Shown in pieces: positions 29,386-38,259 of a DNA stretch of 64,000 nucleotides. The stretch's first letter is position 1. Each line of letters begins with the position of its first letter. The notes under the pieces were generated by a model. It saw only the letters and a list, made by a program, of their open reading frames with translations. It ran no database searches and was not told the origin of the DNA. The stretch spans positions 1 through 64,000 of the forward strand of contig MGUA01000011.1 in NCBI GenBank assembly GCA_001799735.1, read 5' to 3'. The DNA comes from Elusimicrobia bacterium GWB2_63_22. Its GTDB lineage: Bacteria > Elusimicrobiota > Elusimicrobia > Elusimicrobiales > UBA9959. The position numbers and the translations under genes were made by a program.

Positions 29386-32300
29386 TCATTCTCCCGTAGC
29401 CCCGAGCAGGTCCTCGCGCACTTCCGGCGCCGGCCGCGCGGGCTTTAATTTATATTCCTTGTCCTTGAAGGCCAGGTAGTACAGCACCGGCACCGCCACG
29501 CGGGAAAGCAGCGTGGCCGCTATCTGCCCGGCGATGAGCGAGATGGCCAGCCCCTGGAAGATCGGGTCGAACAGGATCACCCCGGCCCCGACGATAACGG
29601 CCAGGGCCGTCAGCAGCATGGGGCGGAAGCGCACCACGCCCGCCTCTATCACCGCCTCCTTGAGTTCCATGCCCTCGCGCACCTTCAGGTTGATAAAGTC
29701 CACCAGGATAATGGAGTTGCGCACCACTATGCCGGCCGACGCGATGAAGCCTATCATCGACGTGGCCGTGAAGAAGGCGTTCATCCCCCAGTGGGCGGGG
29801 ATGATGCCGATGAGCGCCAGCGGTATGGCCGCCATGATGACGAACGGCGTGACGAAGTCCTCGAACCAGGCCACGACTAGGATGTAGATGAGCACCAGCA
29901 CCATGGCGAAGGCCAGGCCCAGGTCGCGGAACACCTCGTAGGTGATATGCCACTCGCCGTCCCACTTTATGGCGGTCTCCGCCGTGCTGACCGGCTGGCG
30001 GGTGAAATACTGGTTTATCTTGCTGCCGCGCGCCTTCGAGAGGGCGTCTATCTTCTTTTTGAGGTCCAGCACCGCGTAGACCGGGCTTTCGGTGCCGCCG
30101 GCGATGTCGGCCGTTACGTAGGCCACCCGCTGCAGGTTCTTGCGGTAGATCGGCCGGTTCTCCAGGCCGCCCTCGGCCTTGACGAAGCTGGCCATGGGGA
30201 TGGCCGTGCCGTTGGGGGAGAAGAATTTTATCTCTTTAAGCGTGGACAGCTCCCTGCGCTTCTCCGGCGACAGGCGCAGGCGTATGTCCACAGCCTCGTT
30301 CTCCTCTTCTACGTGGGCGGAATCTATGTCGGCCCCGTTCAGGGACATGGCCGCGGTCTGCACTATGTCGGCGGCCGCCACGCCGTTGAGGGTGGCTTTC
30401 TGCCGGTCCACCAGCAGGCGGGTGATGGGCTGGTCTTCGGGGATATAAGAATCCACGTCGACAATGCCTTCTGTGCCCTTGAGGATATTCTTTATCTCTT
30501 CGGCCAGGGCGCGCTGGTTGGCCGGGTTAGGGTCGAAGACCTCCACCAGCATGGTGGCCATGACCGGCGGGCCGGGCGGCACTTCGGCCACCTGTATGCG
30601 GGCGCCGTAGCTGTCGGCTATCTGCTTGAGAGGGGCGCGCACCGCCACCGCTATGTCGTGGCTCTGGCGCTTGCGGTCGTGCTTGTCGGAGAGGTTCACC
30701 TGGATGTCGGCCTGGTAGGGCTCGCGGCGCAGGAAGTAATGCCGCACCAGCCCGTTGAAGTTGTAGGGCGCGGAGGCGCCGGCGTAGACCTGCAGGTCGC
30801 GCACTTCGGGCACGGTGGCCAGGAAGGCCGCCATCTCGCCGGCCGCGCGCTCGGTGCGGGCCAGCGACGAGCTCTCGGGCATGTTGATCACTACCTGGAA
30901 TTCGTTCTTGTTGTCGAAAGGCAGGGTCTTGAAGATGACCATCCTGAACGCCACCATGGCCAGCGCGGCGGCCAGCAGGCCGGCCGTGACGTACAGGAAC
31001 TTCCTGCCGTTGGCCGGGGTGTAGATCAGTTTCTTCATCAGGGCGCGGTAGGTGCGGTCGAGCAGACCCTCCCGGTCATGCGCGCAATGCTTTACCGGCC
31101 ACTTTTCCACTACCTTGGCGTAGAGCCACGGCGCAAAGGCGAAAGCCACGCCGAGCGAGAACACCATGGCCACGGAGGCGCCTATCGGTATGGGCCGCAT
31201 GTACGGCCCCATCATGCCGCTGACGAAAGCCATGGGCAGGATGGAGGCTATCACGGTCCAGGTGGCGAGTATCGTCGGGTTGCCGACCTCGTCCACGGCG
31301 TTGAGGATGTTGCGGTACAGGGAGTTGTTCCTGTTGAGCATGCAGTGGCGGTTGATGTTCTCCACCACCACTATGGCGTCGTCTACGAGGATGCCGATGG
31401 AGAAGATGAGCGCGAACAGCGTGATGCGGTTGAGGGTGTAGCCGTAGAGATAATACACCAGCATGGTCAGCGCCAGCGTGACCGGGATGGCCACCAGCAC
31501 CACGGCCGCCTCGCGCAGGCCCAGGGTCAGGGCGATGAGCAGGGTGACCGACAGGGTGGCCAGCAGCATGTGGTAGATCAGCTCGTCGGATTTGGCCTTG
31601 GCCGTCTCGCCGTAGTTGCGGGTGACGGTGATGTTTATGCCGTCGGGGATCTCGCGGCCTTTCATGGCGTCCACCTTGGCCAGGATCTCGCGGGAGACTT
31701 CGGTGGCGTTGGCGCCGCGGCGCTTGGCCACGGACAGGGTGACGGCCGGGGAGGCCGCGGCGGCCTGCACCGCCGAGGCGGGGCCCTGCAGCATGGTGAC
31801 GGAACGTTCCTCTTCGTCGGGGCCGTCGGTGATCTTGGCTACTTCTGAAAGCCTTACGGGCCGCCCGTCGTAAACGCCCACTATGATGTTCTTGAGGTCG
31901 TCGGAGCTGCGGATGAAGGCGTCGGTCTGCGCCAGCAGTACGTTGTCGCCCCGGTTGTAATGGCCGGCGGGCAGGCTGGCGTTGGACATTTTAATGATGC
32001 CCGCCAGCATGGGCGGGGTGAGGCGGTGCCGGGCGATGGCGGCCGGGTCGAAATGCACTATGAACTGCCGCTTGTGGCCGCCGATAATGCGGGTCTCGGA
32101 GACGTTGGCTACGGAATTTATCTCGGTCTGGATCCTGGCCGCCGCGCGCCGCAGGGCGTAGCCGTCCCGGCCCTCGCCCCAGAGGGTGAGCGCGAGCACC
32201 GGCACGTCGTCGATGGCGCGGTACTTGATGAGCGGCTCGCCGGAGCCGCGGGGAAAGATATCCTTGTTGTCGAGGGTCTTGGTGTAGACCAGGTTGGCCG

Positions 32301-32640
32301 CCGTTTCGGGGGCCGTGCCCACCTTAAAGCGCACGGTGAACATGGCGAAGTTGGGCTGGGCGATGGAATAGATATATTCCACGCCGGGGATCTCCCAGAG
32401 CTTGCGCTCGCCCACTTCCACCAGGTGCTGCTCTATCTCCCGCGGCGAGGCGCCGTAGAACGGCACCATGATGTCGAACATGGGCACGTTGATCTGCGGC
32501 TCCTCCTCGCGCGGCAGCTTCAGGGTGGAGAAGACGCCGAGCAGGATGAAGGTGATGATAAGTATGGGGGTGAGGCGCGAGCCGATGAACCCTTCGGCCA
32601 TCCGCCCCGCCATCCCGTATTTGTGTTCTGTGTTCTGCAT
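29386..32640 (-). CDS. RND-family efflux transporter (inner-membrane pump)
   Basis: 1084 residues, full length for AcrB/MdtC-type pumps. The first membrane helix and the periplasmic start read RLTPILIITFILLGVF then LPREEEPQINVP; the transmembrane proton-relay pair is in GILVDDAIVVVEN; a second set of helices begins near residue 880. It should export small molecules through a TolC channel, encoded just upstream on the same strand. No periplasmic adaptor (MFP) lies in the operon. REP-like repeats lie on both sides of the gene. Confidence 0.92.
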   Translation of the reverse strand: MQNTEHKYGMAGRMAEGFIGSRLTPILIITFILLGVFSTLKLPREEEPQINVPMFDIMVPFYGASPREIEQHLVEVGERKLWEIPGVEYIYSIAQPNFAMFTVRFKVGTAPETAANLVYTKTLDNKDIFPRGSGEPLIKYRAIDDVPVLALTLWGEGRDGYALRRAAARIQTEINSVANVSETRIIGGHKRQFIVHFDPAAIARHRLTPPMLAGIIKMSNASLPAGHYNRGDNVLLAQTDAFIRSSDDLKNIIVGVYDGRPVRLSEVAKITDGPDEEERSVTMLQGPASAVQAAAASPAVTLSVAKRRGANATEVSREILAKVDAMKGREIPDGINITVTRNYGETAKAKSDELIYHMLLATLSVTLLIALTLGLREAAVVLVAIPVTLALTMLVYYLYGYTLNRITLFALIFSIGILVDDAIVVVENINRHCMLNRNNSLYRNILNAVDEVGNPTILATWTVIASILPMAFVSGMMGPYMRPIPIGASVAMVFSLGVAFAFAPWLYAKVVEKWPVKHCAHDREGLLDRTYRALMKKLIYTPANGRKFLYVTAGLLAAALAMVAFRMVIFKTLPFDNKNEFQVVINMPESSSLARTERAAGEMAAFLATVPEVRDLQVYAGASAPYNFNGLVRHYFLRREPYQADIQVNLSDKHDRKRQSHDIAVAVRAPLKQIADSYGARIQVAEVPPGPPVMATMLVEVFDPNPANQRALAEEIKNILKGTEGIVDVDSYIPEDQPITRLLVDRQKATLNGVAAADIVQTAAMSLNGADIDSAHVEEENEAVDIRLRLSPEKRRELSTLKEIKFFSPNGTAIPMASFVKAEGGLENRPIYRKNLQRVAYVTADIAGGTESPVYAVLDLKKKIDALSKARGSKINQYFTRQPVSTAETAIKWDGEWHITYEVFRDLGLAFAMVLVLIYILVVAWFEDFVTPFVIMAAIPLALIGIIPAHWGMNAFFTATSMIGFIASAGIVVRNSIILVDFINLKVREGMELKEAVIEAGVVRFRPMLLTALAVIVGAGVILFDPIFQGLAISLIAGQIAATLLSRVAVPVLYYLAFKDKEYKLKPARPAPEVREDLLGATGE

Positions 32641-32667
32641 GGTGTGCTCCTGCTCTCAGTTTTGTCT

Positions 32668-32721
32668 CCCCGGCGAAAGCCGGGGTCCAGGGCAAGACTG
32701 GATTCCGGCTTTCGCCGGAAT
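32668..32721. repeat. REP-like double-hairpin repeat, copy B
   Basis: CCCCGGC-GAAA-GCCGGGG, a CCAG...CTGG inner stem, then ATTCCGGCTTTCGCCGGAAT. It fills most of the 89-base gap between the TolC-like gene and the RND gene on the minus strand. Confidence 0.85.
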
Positions 32722-32729
32722 GACGGGAT

Positions 32730-34070
32730 CTAATTGCCCAGTTTGGCCGACATGTCTTTTACCGCGGCGGCGTCCAGCGTTTCCGAGGCCAGCAGCGCCT
32801 GGGCGTGGAAGAGGTTAAGTTTGTAGAGGGTTTCCTGGTAGGCGGCTTCGGCCTGCAGCACCGAGGCCTGCGCACGCAGCACCTCCAGCACGCTCTGGCG
32901 GCCCTGCCTGTAGAGGGGGCGGAACAGCTCCAGCGACTTGCTGGCTTTTTCCAGTGTCTCCCTGGCTACCGGCAGGCTTTCCCTGGCCGCCCTGTAGTTA
33001 TTGAGGGCCTCTACCAGTTCTATGGAGGCCTGGCGGCGCGCCTCGTCCAGGCGGCTCCTGGCCATGGACGCCTCCGCCCGGGAGGTTTCTTTTCTGGCAA
33101 AGTAGGCCGGGTCGCCTATGGGCAGGGAGAAACGTACCCCCAGCAGGCGGTTATCCCTGAACTCCGACAGGCTTTCAGAGTTGACCTCCCAGGTGCCGAA
33201 GGCTTCTACGACAGGGAGAACCGAGTTTTTCTGCTGCTGAGCCGAAATTTCAGAAATCTCCGCCATCTTTTCCAGGGCCCTTATATCGCGCCTGCCGGCC
33301 GCGGAGGCGGCCAGGGGGCCGCGCTCGTCCTCATAGGCCGGGTCGGCCAGGCGGCCCAGGGCGGAAACGCCGCCGGGCAGGCCTACGGCTATGCCGAGCT
33401 TCTCCTGCTCCAGCTCCAGCGCCCGCTCCCAGTTAAGCCGGTAGCCCTTAAGGGTGGAGAGGATGGCCTCGGCGCCGTAATAGTCGGAGCCCAGCACCAT
33501 TCCCTTGTCTTTGAGCATCTGGGCGGTCTTAAGCTCTTCTTCAGCCGCGCGCACGCTCTCCGCGGCCAGGGCGGCCAATTTTGAACGCAGCAGCACGGTC
33601 AGCCACTGGTAGGTAAGCTTAAAGGTTATGCCGGACCGGGCCCTTTCGTAGCCGTTCTGGGCTGCCTCTACGCCCAATTCGCCCATCCTGGCGGCATTGG
33701 AGAGCGCAAAACCGGTGAAAAGGGGGATACCGGCCTCTATACCGCCCATATAGTTGCGGGCGGGGGAGGGGTCGTTGATGGTGGCCATGGAGGCCATGCT
33801 GAAGGTGCCCTGGCGCATGGCCGTGGCGAAAGCGTATACGGGGTCGTTGCCATCGGTATACATGCCTTTGAGCTTAAGGCCTCCCAGGCGGCTTAATTTA
33901 GCCTGTCTAAGGGAGGCTTTGGCCCCGCCTACGCGGGAAGCCTCTGTTTTAACTATATTGTCTTCCTTTAAGCCCATCCCCACCGCCTGCTCCAGGGTTA
34001 GCTCCGCTGCCTGGCCCATGCTTAAGGAAGAAATCGTTAATATAAAGGATAATACAAGCGTCTTGTTCAT
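32730..34070 (-). CDS. TolC-family outer-membrane efflux protein
   Basis: 446 residues with a signal peptide (MNKTLVLSFILTISSLSMG, cleavage near QAAEL) and the two OEP repeats of alternating long helices and short strands (LTLEQAVGMGLKEDNIVKTE; AARRDIRALEKMAEISEIS; RQGRQSVLEVLRAQASVLQAE). I choose ATG 34070 because it opens the signal peptide and has AGGAGA upstream; an earlier in-frame ATG would add an arginine-rich stretch. It supplies the outer-membrane duct for the RND pump downstream. Confidence 0.9.
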   Translation of the reverse strand: MNKTLVLSFILTISSLSMGQAAELTLEQAVGMGLKEDNIVKTEASRVGGAKASLRQAKLSRLGGLKLKGMYTDGNDPVYAFATAMRQGTFSMASMATINDPSPARNYMGGIEAGIPLFTGFALSNAARMGELGVEAAQNGYERARSGITFKLTYQWLTVLLRSKLAALAAESVRAAEEELKTAQMLKDKGMVLGSDYYGAEAILSTLKGYRLNWERALELEQEKLGIAVGLPGGVSALGRLADPAYEDERGPLAASAAGRRDIRALEKMAEISEISAQQQKNSVLPVVEAFGTWEVNSESLSEFRDNRLLGVRFSLPIGDPAYFARKETSRAEASMARSRLDEARRQASIELVEALNNYRAARESLPVARETLEKASKSLELFRPLYRQGRQSVLEVLRAQASVLQAEAAYQETLYKLNLFHAQALLASETLDAAAVKDMSAKLGN

Positions 34071-34091
34071 TAGTGGTCTCCTGTCCCTGCT

Positions 34092-34126
34092 ATAAGTAGA
34101 TGCAGAAAGGGGCAAAAGGTTTCAGG
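34092..34126 (-). promoter_or_regulatory. Possible ECF-type promoter of the TolC-RND operon
   Basis: Minus strand CCTGAAACCTTTTGCC (from 34126) repeats the AAACCTTTTGCC seen at 20658-20669, with ATCTACTTA following after a 16-base spacer. It resembles, less exactly, the sigma promoters at 19033 and 20654. Confidence 0.4.
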
Positions 34127-34158
34127 CTGTTTTGGCCCTTCTTTTTGGCGCCGCCCCC

Positions 34159-34186
34159 TTGACAAGTCAATATATTCACTTATACT
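34159..34186 (+). promoter_or_regulatory. Promoter of the secreted peptidase operon
   Basis: TTGACA (34159-34164), a 16-base spacer, TATACT (34181-34186). Transcription would start near 34193, giving a leader of about 120 bases before the ATG at 34313. Confidence 0.7.
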
Positions 34187-34312
34187 ATTAGAGCGGAGCC
34201 GTCGATATTAATTTAAGAGTTATATGTGTAGGTCTAAAGGCCCAGGCGCGTGTAGGGCCAAAGACCTTTGATTAAAGTCAAACAATAAGCGAGAATATCC
34301 TTGGTGAACGTT

Positions 34313-35725
34313 ATGAAAAAGGTACTGGGTTTAACTTTAGCGGCTCTGACCGCGCTCTCCATGGGCTTGATGGCCCAGGGCGCCGGCTTTGACGAACTGT
34401 ACAAGAGCCTGCCCCAGCCCGCCGCCTCCCCCGTCGCCTCGGCCCCCGCCCCCGTAGCGGCCGCAACCCAGGCCGCCCCCGCCGCAGCCGTAGAGCGCGA
34501 GTGGCTGGTAATGGTTTTCCTCAACGGCCGCAACAATCTTTGGAGCTCCGGCATAGCCGACATAAACGAGATGGAGACCGTGGGCTCCACCGACAAGATG
34601 GCCGTCACCGTGCAGCTGGGCCTGCTGCAGGACCGCGGCACCGCGGCCCGCTTCCTGATACAGAAGGACACCCAGTTCCCCGTGGCCGACCTGGTCTCCG
34701 GCGACCGGAACGTGGCGCACATAGTTTCTCCCGGCGTCAGGGTCCCCAACGCCGACATGGGCAGCTGGAAGCACCTGGTGGATTTCGCCAAGTGGTCCAT
34801 ACGCCGCTACCCGGCCAAGAAGATAATGGTGGTGCTGTGGAACCACGGCTCCGGCCGCATAGACATAGGCGGCGCGGACAACAGCGGCTCGGAGCTCGGC
34901 ATAGCCTACGACGACCTGACCCGCAATTTCATCCGCAACCGGCAGATAAAGCTGGCCGTGGACGCCATACGCTCCGAGACCGGCCGCAAGGTCAACATCC
35001 TCGACACCGACGCCTGCCTGATGCAGATGGCCAGCGTGACCTACGAACTTAAAGACAGCGTGGATTTTGTGGTGGGCGCCGAGGAGATAGTTCCCGGCCC
35101 CGGCCTGCCCTACGACACCGTGCTCGGCGCGCTGGCGGCCGATCCCGGCATGTCCCCGGAGCAGCTCAGCCGCACGCTGGTGGAGAAGTTCCACACCTTC
35201 TACGATTCCAATATGGCGGCCCTGGTGGCGATGAAGGCCCTGAAGTCCAACGCCGGCACCACCCTCTCCGCGGTGCGCAGCTCCGCCTCCTCGGGTTTCG
35301 TCTCCGTGCTCAACGCCTGGGCCGCCGAGGCCAAAAAGCCGGCCAATTTCCCGGTGCTTAAAGCCGCCATGGCTAAAACGCTGGCCTTCGAGTACGGCAA
35401 CAACAATGGCAACGGCAACGACACCTCCACCAGCGCCCGCTCGCGCGACCTGTACGATTTCGTCAAGAACGTGAACGCCGAGGCCGCGGCCACGCCCGCG
35501 CTGAAGGCCCTCGGGGCGGACCTGCTGGACTTCATAGACAGCGGCAGCTACGTGATAGCCAATGTCACCACCGGCCCCAACGCCGCCTACGTGCGCGCCA
35601 AAGGCATGGCGGTCTACTTCCCCAAAATGGTCTACGACCCCAGCTACGACGAGACCCTGTTCGCCCGCGATTCCCTCTGGGACGAACTGATAAAAATGAT
35701 GGTGACCAAAGAACACAATTTCTGA
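34313..35725 (+). CDS. Secreted clostripain-family (C11) cysteine peptidase
   Basis: 470 residues with a signal peptide (MKKVLGLTLAALTALSMG) and a Pro/Ala-rich linker, then the C11 domain: catalytic His in LWNHGSG and catalytic Cys in DTDACLMQMASV, the two-residue dyad of clostripain and PmC11. A long Asn/Gly-rich loop (GNNNGNGNDTS) lies near residue 370. C11 enzymes cleave after Arg or Lys and are often self-activated. It heads an operon with a metallopeptidase and a lipoprotein. An earlier GTG/TTG start is possible but would lengthen the N-region. Confidence 0.88.
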   Translation: MKKVLGLTLAALTALSMGLMAQGAGFDELYKSLPQPAASPVASAPAPVAAATQAAPAAAVEREWLVMVFLNGRNNLWSSGIADINEMETVGSTDKMAVTVQLGLLQDRGTAARFLIQKDTQFPVADLVSGDRNVAHIVSPGVRVPNADMGSWKHLVDFAKWSIRRYPAKKIMVVLWNHGSGRIDIGGADNSGSELGIAYDDLTRNFIRNRQIKLAVDAIRSETGRKVNILDTDACLMQMASVTYELKDSVDFVVGAEEIVPGPGLPYDTVLGALAADPGMSPEQLSRTLVEKFHTFYDSNMAALVAMKALKSNAGTTLSAVRSSASSGFVSVLNAWAAEAKKPANFPVLKAAMAKTLAFEYGNNNGNGNDTSTSARSRDLYDFVKNVNAEAAATPALKALGADLLDFIDSGSYVIANVTTGPNAAYVRAKGMAVYFPKMVYDPSYDETLFARDSLWDELIKMMVTKEHNF

Positions 35726-35732
35726 GACTATT

Positions 35733-37601
35733 ATGAAACGGCTGACTCTTCTCTCCTTCCTCTTCTCCCTGGCCCTGGCCGGGAGCGCCGCCGCGCAGGG
35801 CCTGACCCCGCAGGAGACCGCTCGCATTGCCGCTTTCGAAGCCGGCCTCAGCTCCGCCAGCCCCGCCGCCGCGCGCGCCATGGCCGCCGACAGGGAGCTG
35901 ATGGACAAGCTGATGCTGCTGGAGCCGGAGCGCGCCGCCGACCTGAAGGCCAAGGCCGCCGCCCTCGCCAATTTCGAACGCCAACTGGACAAAGAGTGGG
36001 AGGCCGACCAGGCCCGCAACCTCAGCACCACGCTTGCCCTGCTGCTTACCAAGGAAGGCCCGCTGGCCAAGATGGGCCTGGCCCCGCAGCCGGAAAAGAC
36101 CCTGGCCTGGGCCGCGAAGAATAAGACCTACAGCGCCGAGAAGACCCGCCTGATCGGCAAGGCCCTGAAGAACTGGGAAGCCATCTTCGACGGTTTCTCC
36201 TTCAATCCCAAAATGCAGAACGCGGGCGGCACCAGCTACCTGACGGCCTGGACCGTAAAGACTTCCACCGGCGCCTATTTCCTGGAGATAGGCCGCAGCG
36301 ACTTCATCTTCCGCAACACCCCGGCCGCCATGCGGACCTTCTGGCTGGACCTGACGCTGAGGGAGCGCAACGATTACCTGGCCAGCAAGGCGGCCAGCCT
36401 GCTCTCCGGCGCCTTCATAGACGGCTCCACCCGCACCGACGCCAACTTCCAGGGTTTCGTCTCCGGGTTCCCCACTTTCGAATATCTGGACGCCGCCGGC
36501 AAAGGCCGTCTGGACCGGTATATCTCGCAGATGAAGGCCGCCGAGGACGTGAAGGCCAAGCTTTCCGCCACCCAGCTGGCTAACCTTAAGACCCAGACCG
36601 TGGAACAGCAGATGCTGCAGCTGGGCAGCCTGTTCGACAAGAGCGAGGCCAGGACCGGGGTAGTGGCCGAGCGCACGCTGGACGCCAACCGGCCCTCCCG
36701 CCCCGACGAGAACATCTCGGCCCAGAACAACGACCTGATCACCGGCATGCTGCGCAGCTCGCTGACCAGGGAGATCAAGGGGTCGGCGCCGGGCGACAGG
36801 GTGGCCGCTTTCTACGCCGCCGGCAACAAGCTCGACATCGCCATAGAGAGCTGCCAGGGCTGCCACGCCAAGTACGAGCCCTCCAGCGGCCGCATCATCA
36901 TAGATTCCGAGCTGGTGCAGCAGTACCTGCGCGCCAACAATATCACCCCCGACGCCCTGGTTAAGGACAAGTTCGCCATGGCCGGCCTGACCAAGTATAT
37001 CTCGCCGATCTTCGTGCACGAGGCCACCCACCAGATGCAGCACAAGTGGGCCGCCGACGCCGGCGTCTACAAGCCCTACACGCAGGAGGACGAGATGGAG
37101 GCCCTCTCCATGGAGGCGCTGCACACGTCGCAGAAAAAGACTTCCGACCTCAGGTACCGCTTCATCTTCGTCAAGATGGGCAAGTCCTCTACCTACGCCC
37201 AGCAGCGCGTAGAGGTGTCAAAGCGCTTCGAGGGCAACCAGGAGGAATTCGGGGAATTCGTCCGCAAGCAGTACTATTACGGGGTGCCTTCTTTCGACGC
37301 CGCCTCTTCGCAGGTACTCTCGGCCGTCTCCGGGGAACTGGAGCGCCGCCGCGGCCTGAGCGCCGCCGAGATAAAAGATGTGGAGGACTTCGGCAAAGAC
37401 CTCAACGAGGCGCGCAAAATGTCCGCCCAGGAGATAGCCGATTCGGTGGGCGATATAAAGGCCTCCGCCCTGACCCAGCTGCAGAAAGACCTGATGAACA
37501 GCGGCGTTTACACGCAGCATTACGCCGGGGCCGAAGACTGGGCGGCCTCCATGAGCAAAGCCGGCGCCTCCAGCAAGAGGACGGTCGTGCCCGCGGTCTG
37601 A
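35733..37601 (+). CDS. Exported HEATH-type zinc metallopeptidase with a CxxCH motif
   Basis: 622 residues with a signal peptide (cleavage after AGSAAA). The zinc-binding HEATH (residues 429-433) followed by QMQH, and EMEALSMEALH about 25 residues later as a likely third ligand, mark a gluzincin-like peptidase. CQGCH (374-378) lies about 50 residues before it, which could bind haem c or zinc; a metal site is more likely than a cytochrome given a single motif. The N-terminal 350 residues are helical and unlike any family I know. It starts seven bases after the C11 gene. Confidence 0.72.
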   Translation: MKRLTLLSFLFSLALAGSAAAQGLTPQETARIAAFEAGLSSASPAAARAMAADRELMDKLMLLEPERAADLKAKAAALANFERQLDKEWEADQARNLSTTLALLLTKEGPLAKMGLAPQPEKTLAWAAKNKTYSAEKTRLIGKALKNWEAIFDGFSFNPKMQNAGGTSYLTAWTVKTSTGAYFLEIGRSDFIFRNTPAAMRTFWLDLTLRERNDYLASKAASLLSGAFIDGSTRTDANFQGFVSGFPTFEYLDAAGKGRLDRYISQMKAAEDVKAKLSATQLANLKTQTVEQQMLQLGSLFDKSEARTGVVAERTLDANRPSRPDENISAQNNDLITGMLRSSLTREIKGSAPGDRVAAFYAAGNKLDIAIESCQGCHAKYEPSSGRIIIDSELVQQYLRANNITPDALVKDKFAMAGLTKYISPIFVHEATHQMQHKWAADAGVYKPYTQEDEMEALSMEALHTSQKKTSDLRYRFIFVKMGKSSTYAQQRVEVSKRFEGNQEEFGEFVRKQYYYGVPSFDAASSQVLSAVSGELERRRGLSAAEIKDVEDFGKDLNEARKMSAQEIADSVGDIKASALTQLQKDLMNSGVYTQHYAGAEDWAASMSKAGASSKRTVVPAV

Positions 37602-37608
37602 GGATTTT

Positions 37609-38190
37609 ATGTTCAAGACGCTTACCCTTATGCTGGTCTTCTGCCTGCCGGCCTGCGCCGGCCCGGCCAAGAAGACCGCTCCCGCGCAGCCCGCGGCTTT
37701 CAAGGCTTTTGCCATGGAGGACAAGCTGTTCAGTTGCGACGTGCCGGCGGATTGGAAGCAGGAGCGGGACCTGGAGCGGGAGAAGCGCAATAAGACCCCC
37801 AAGCTGGAACTGGTCGGGCCGCGGGCGGAAAAGTCCCCGGTACTAATCTACGCCGCTTTCTATGCCAAAGACGGCAAGTATTTCGACGGGTTCCAGGATT
37901 TCATAGACCGCAACTCCAAGGATTCCTGGGGCGAGACCGAGGATAAGTACGGGCCGGTAAAAGAGACCGCGCTCGGCGGGCGCAAAGCCTTTGCCTTCGA
38001 CCGCGAGGTGAAGACCTCCATCAACCCGGAAAGCCCCTCGGGCGGGACCGTGCAGATCTACGAGAAGTTCTACGTGATCCCCGCGGCCGACGGCTTCTTC
38101 TCGCTGCATTTCTACGCGCCTAAGTCTGTCTCCGGAAAGCATCTTCCGGTTTTCGAGAGGCTGGCTAAAACCTTTAAAGGCAAAAACTGA
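37609..38190 (+). CDS. Lipoprotein of the peptidase operon
   Basis: 193 residues with a lipobox LPAC and the lipidated Cys16, then a Lys/Pro-rich linker and a domain of about 150 residues of mixed strands (FKAFAMEDKLFSCDVPADWK; GGRKAFAFDREVKT) that resembles PsbP/DUF1795-like folds with an N-terminal ...VPADWK motif. It follows the metallopeptidase by seven bases with GAGGA. It may anchor or regulate the peptidases. A terminator follows. Confidence 0.72.
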   Translation: MFKTLTLMLVFCLPACAGPAKKTAPAQPAAFKAFAMEDKLFSCDVPADWKQERDLEREKRNKTPKLELVGPRAEKSPVLIYAAFYAKDGKYFDGFQDFIDRNSKDSWGETEDKYGPVKETALGGRKAFAFDREVKTSINPESPSGGTVQIYEKFYVIPAADGFFSLHFYAPKSVSGKHLPVFERLAKTFKGKN

Positions 38191-38212
38191 GCTGCGGACG
38201 GAGTAAAAAAAT

Positions 38213-38241
38213 AACCGCGCCGTGATCCGGCGCGGTTTTTC
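38213..38241 (+). terminator. Intrinsic terminator of the peptidase operon
   Basis: AACCGCGCCG and CGGCGCGGTT form a perfect 10-base stem with a 5-base loop, followed by TTTCTTT. It also faces the 3' end of the minus-strand GDPD gene. Confidence 0.85.
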
Positions 38242-38259
38242 TTTGCCCTGGGAAACTTT

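Noticed and set aside
29947-31848. A 633-codon open frame on the plus strand opposite the RND gene
   Set aside because: It is antisense to a full-length, well-conserved transporter, has His/Gly/Val-rich shadow composition and no ribosome binding site. High GC makes such frames common.
36852-36866. CQGCH as proof of a c-type cytochrome
   Set aside because: Only one CxxCH, no haem-lyase genes in view and the protein has a clear zinc peptidase motif; a metal site is at least as likely.
35565-37124. A 519-codon minus-strand frame
   Set aside because: Shadow of the C11 and HEATH peptidase genes, whose catalytic motifs are intact on the other strand.
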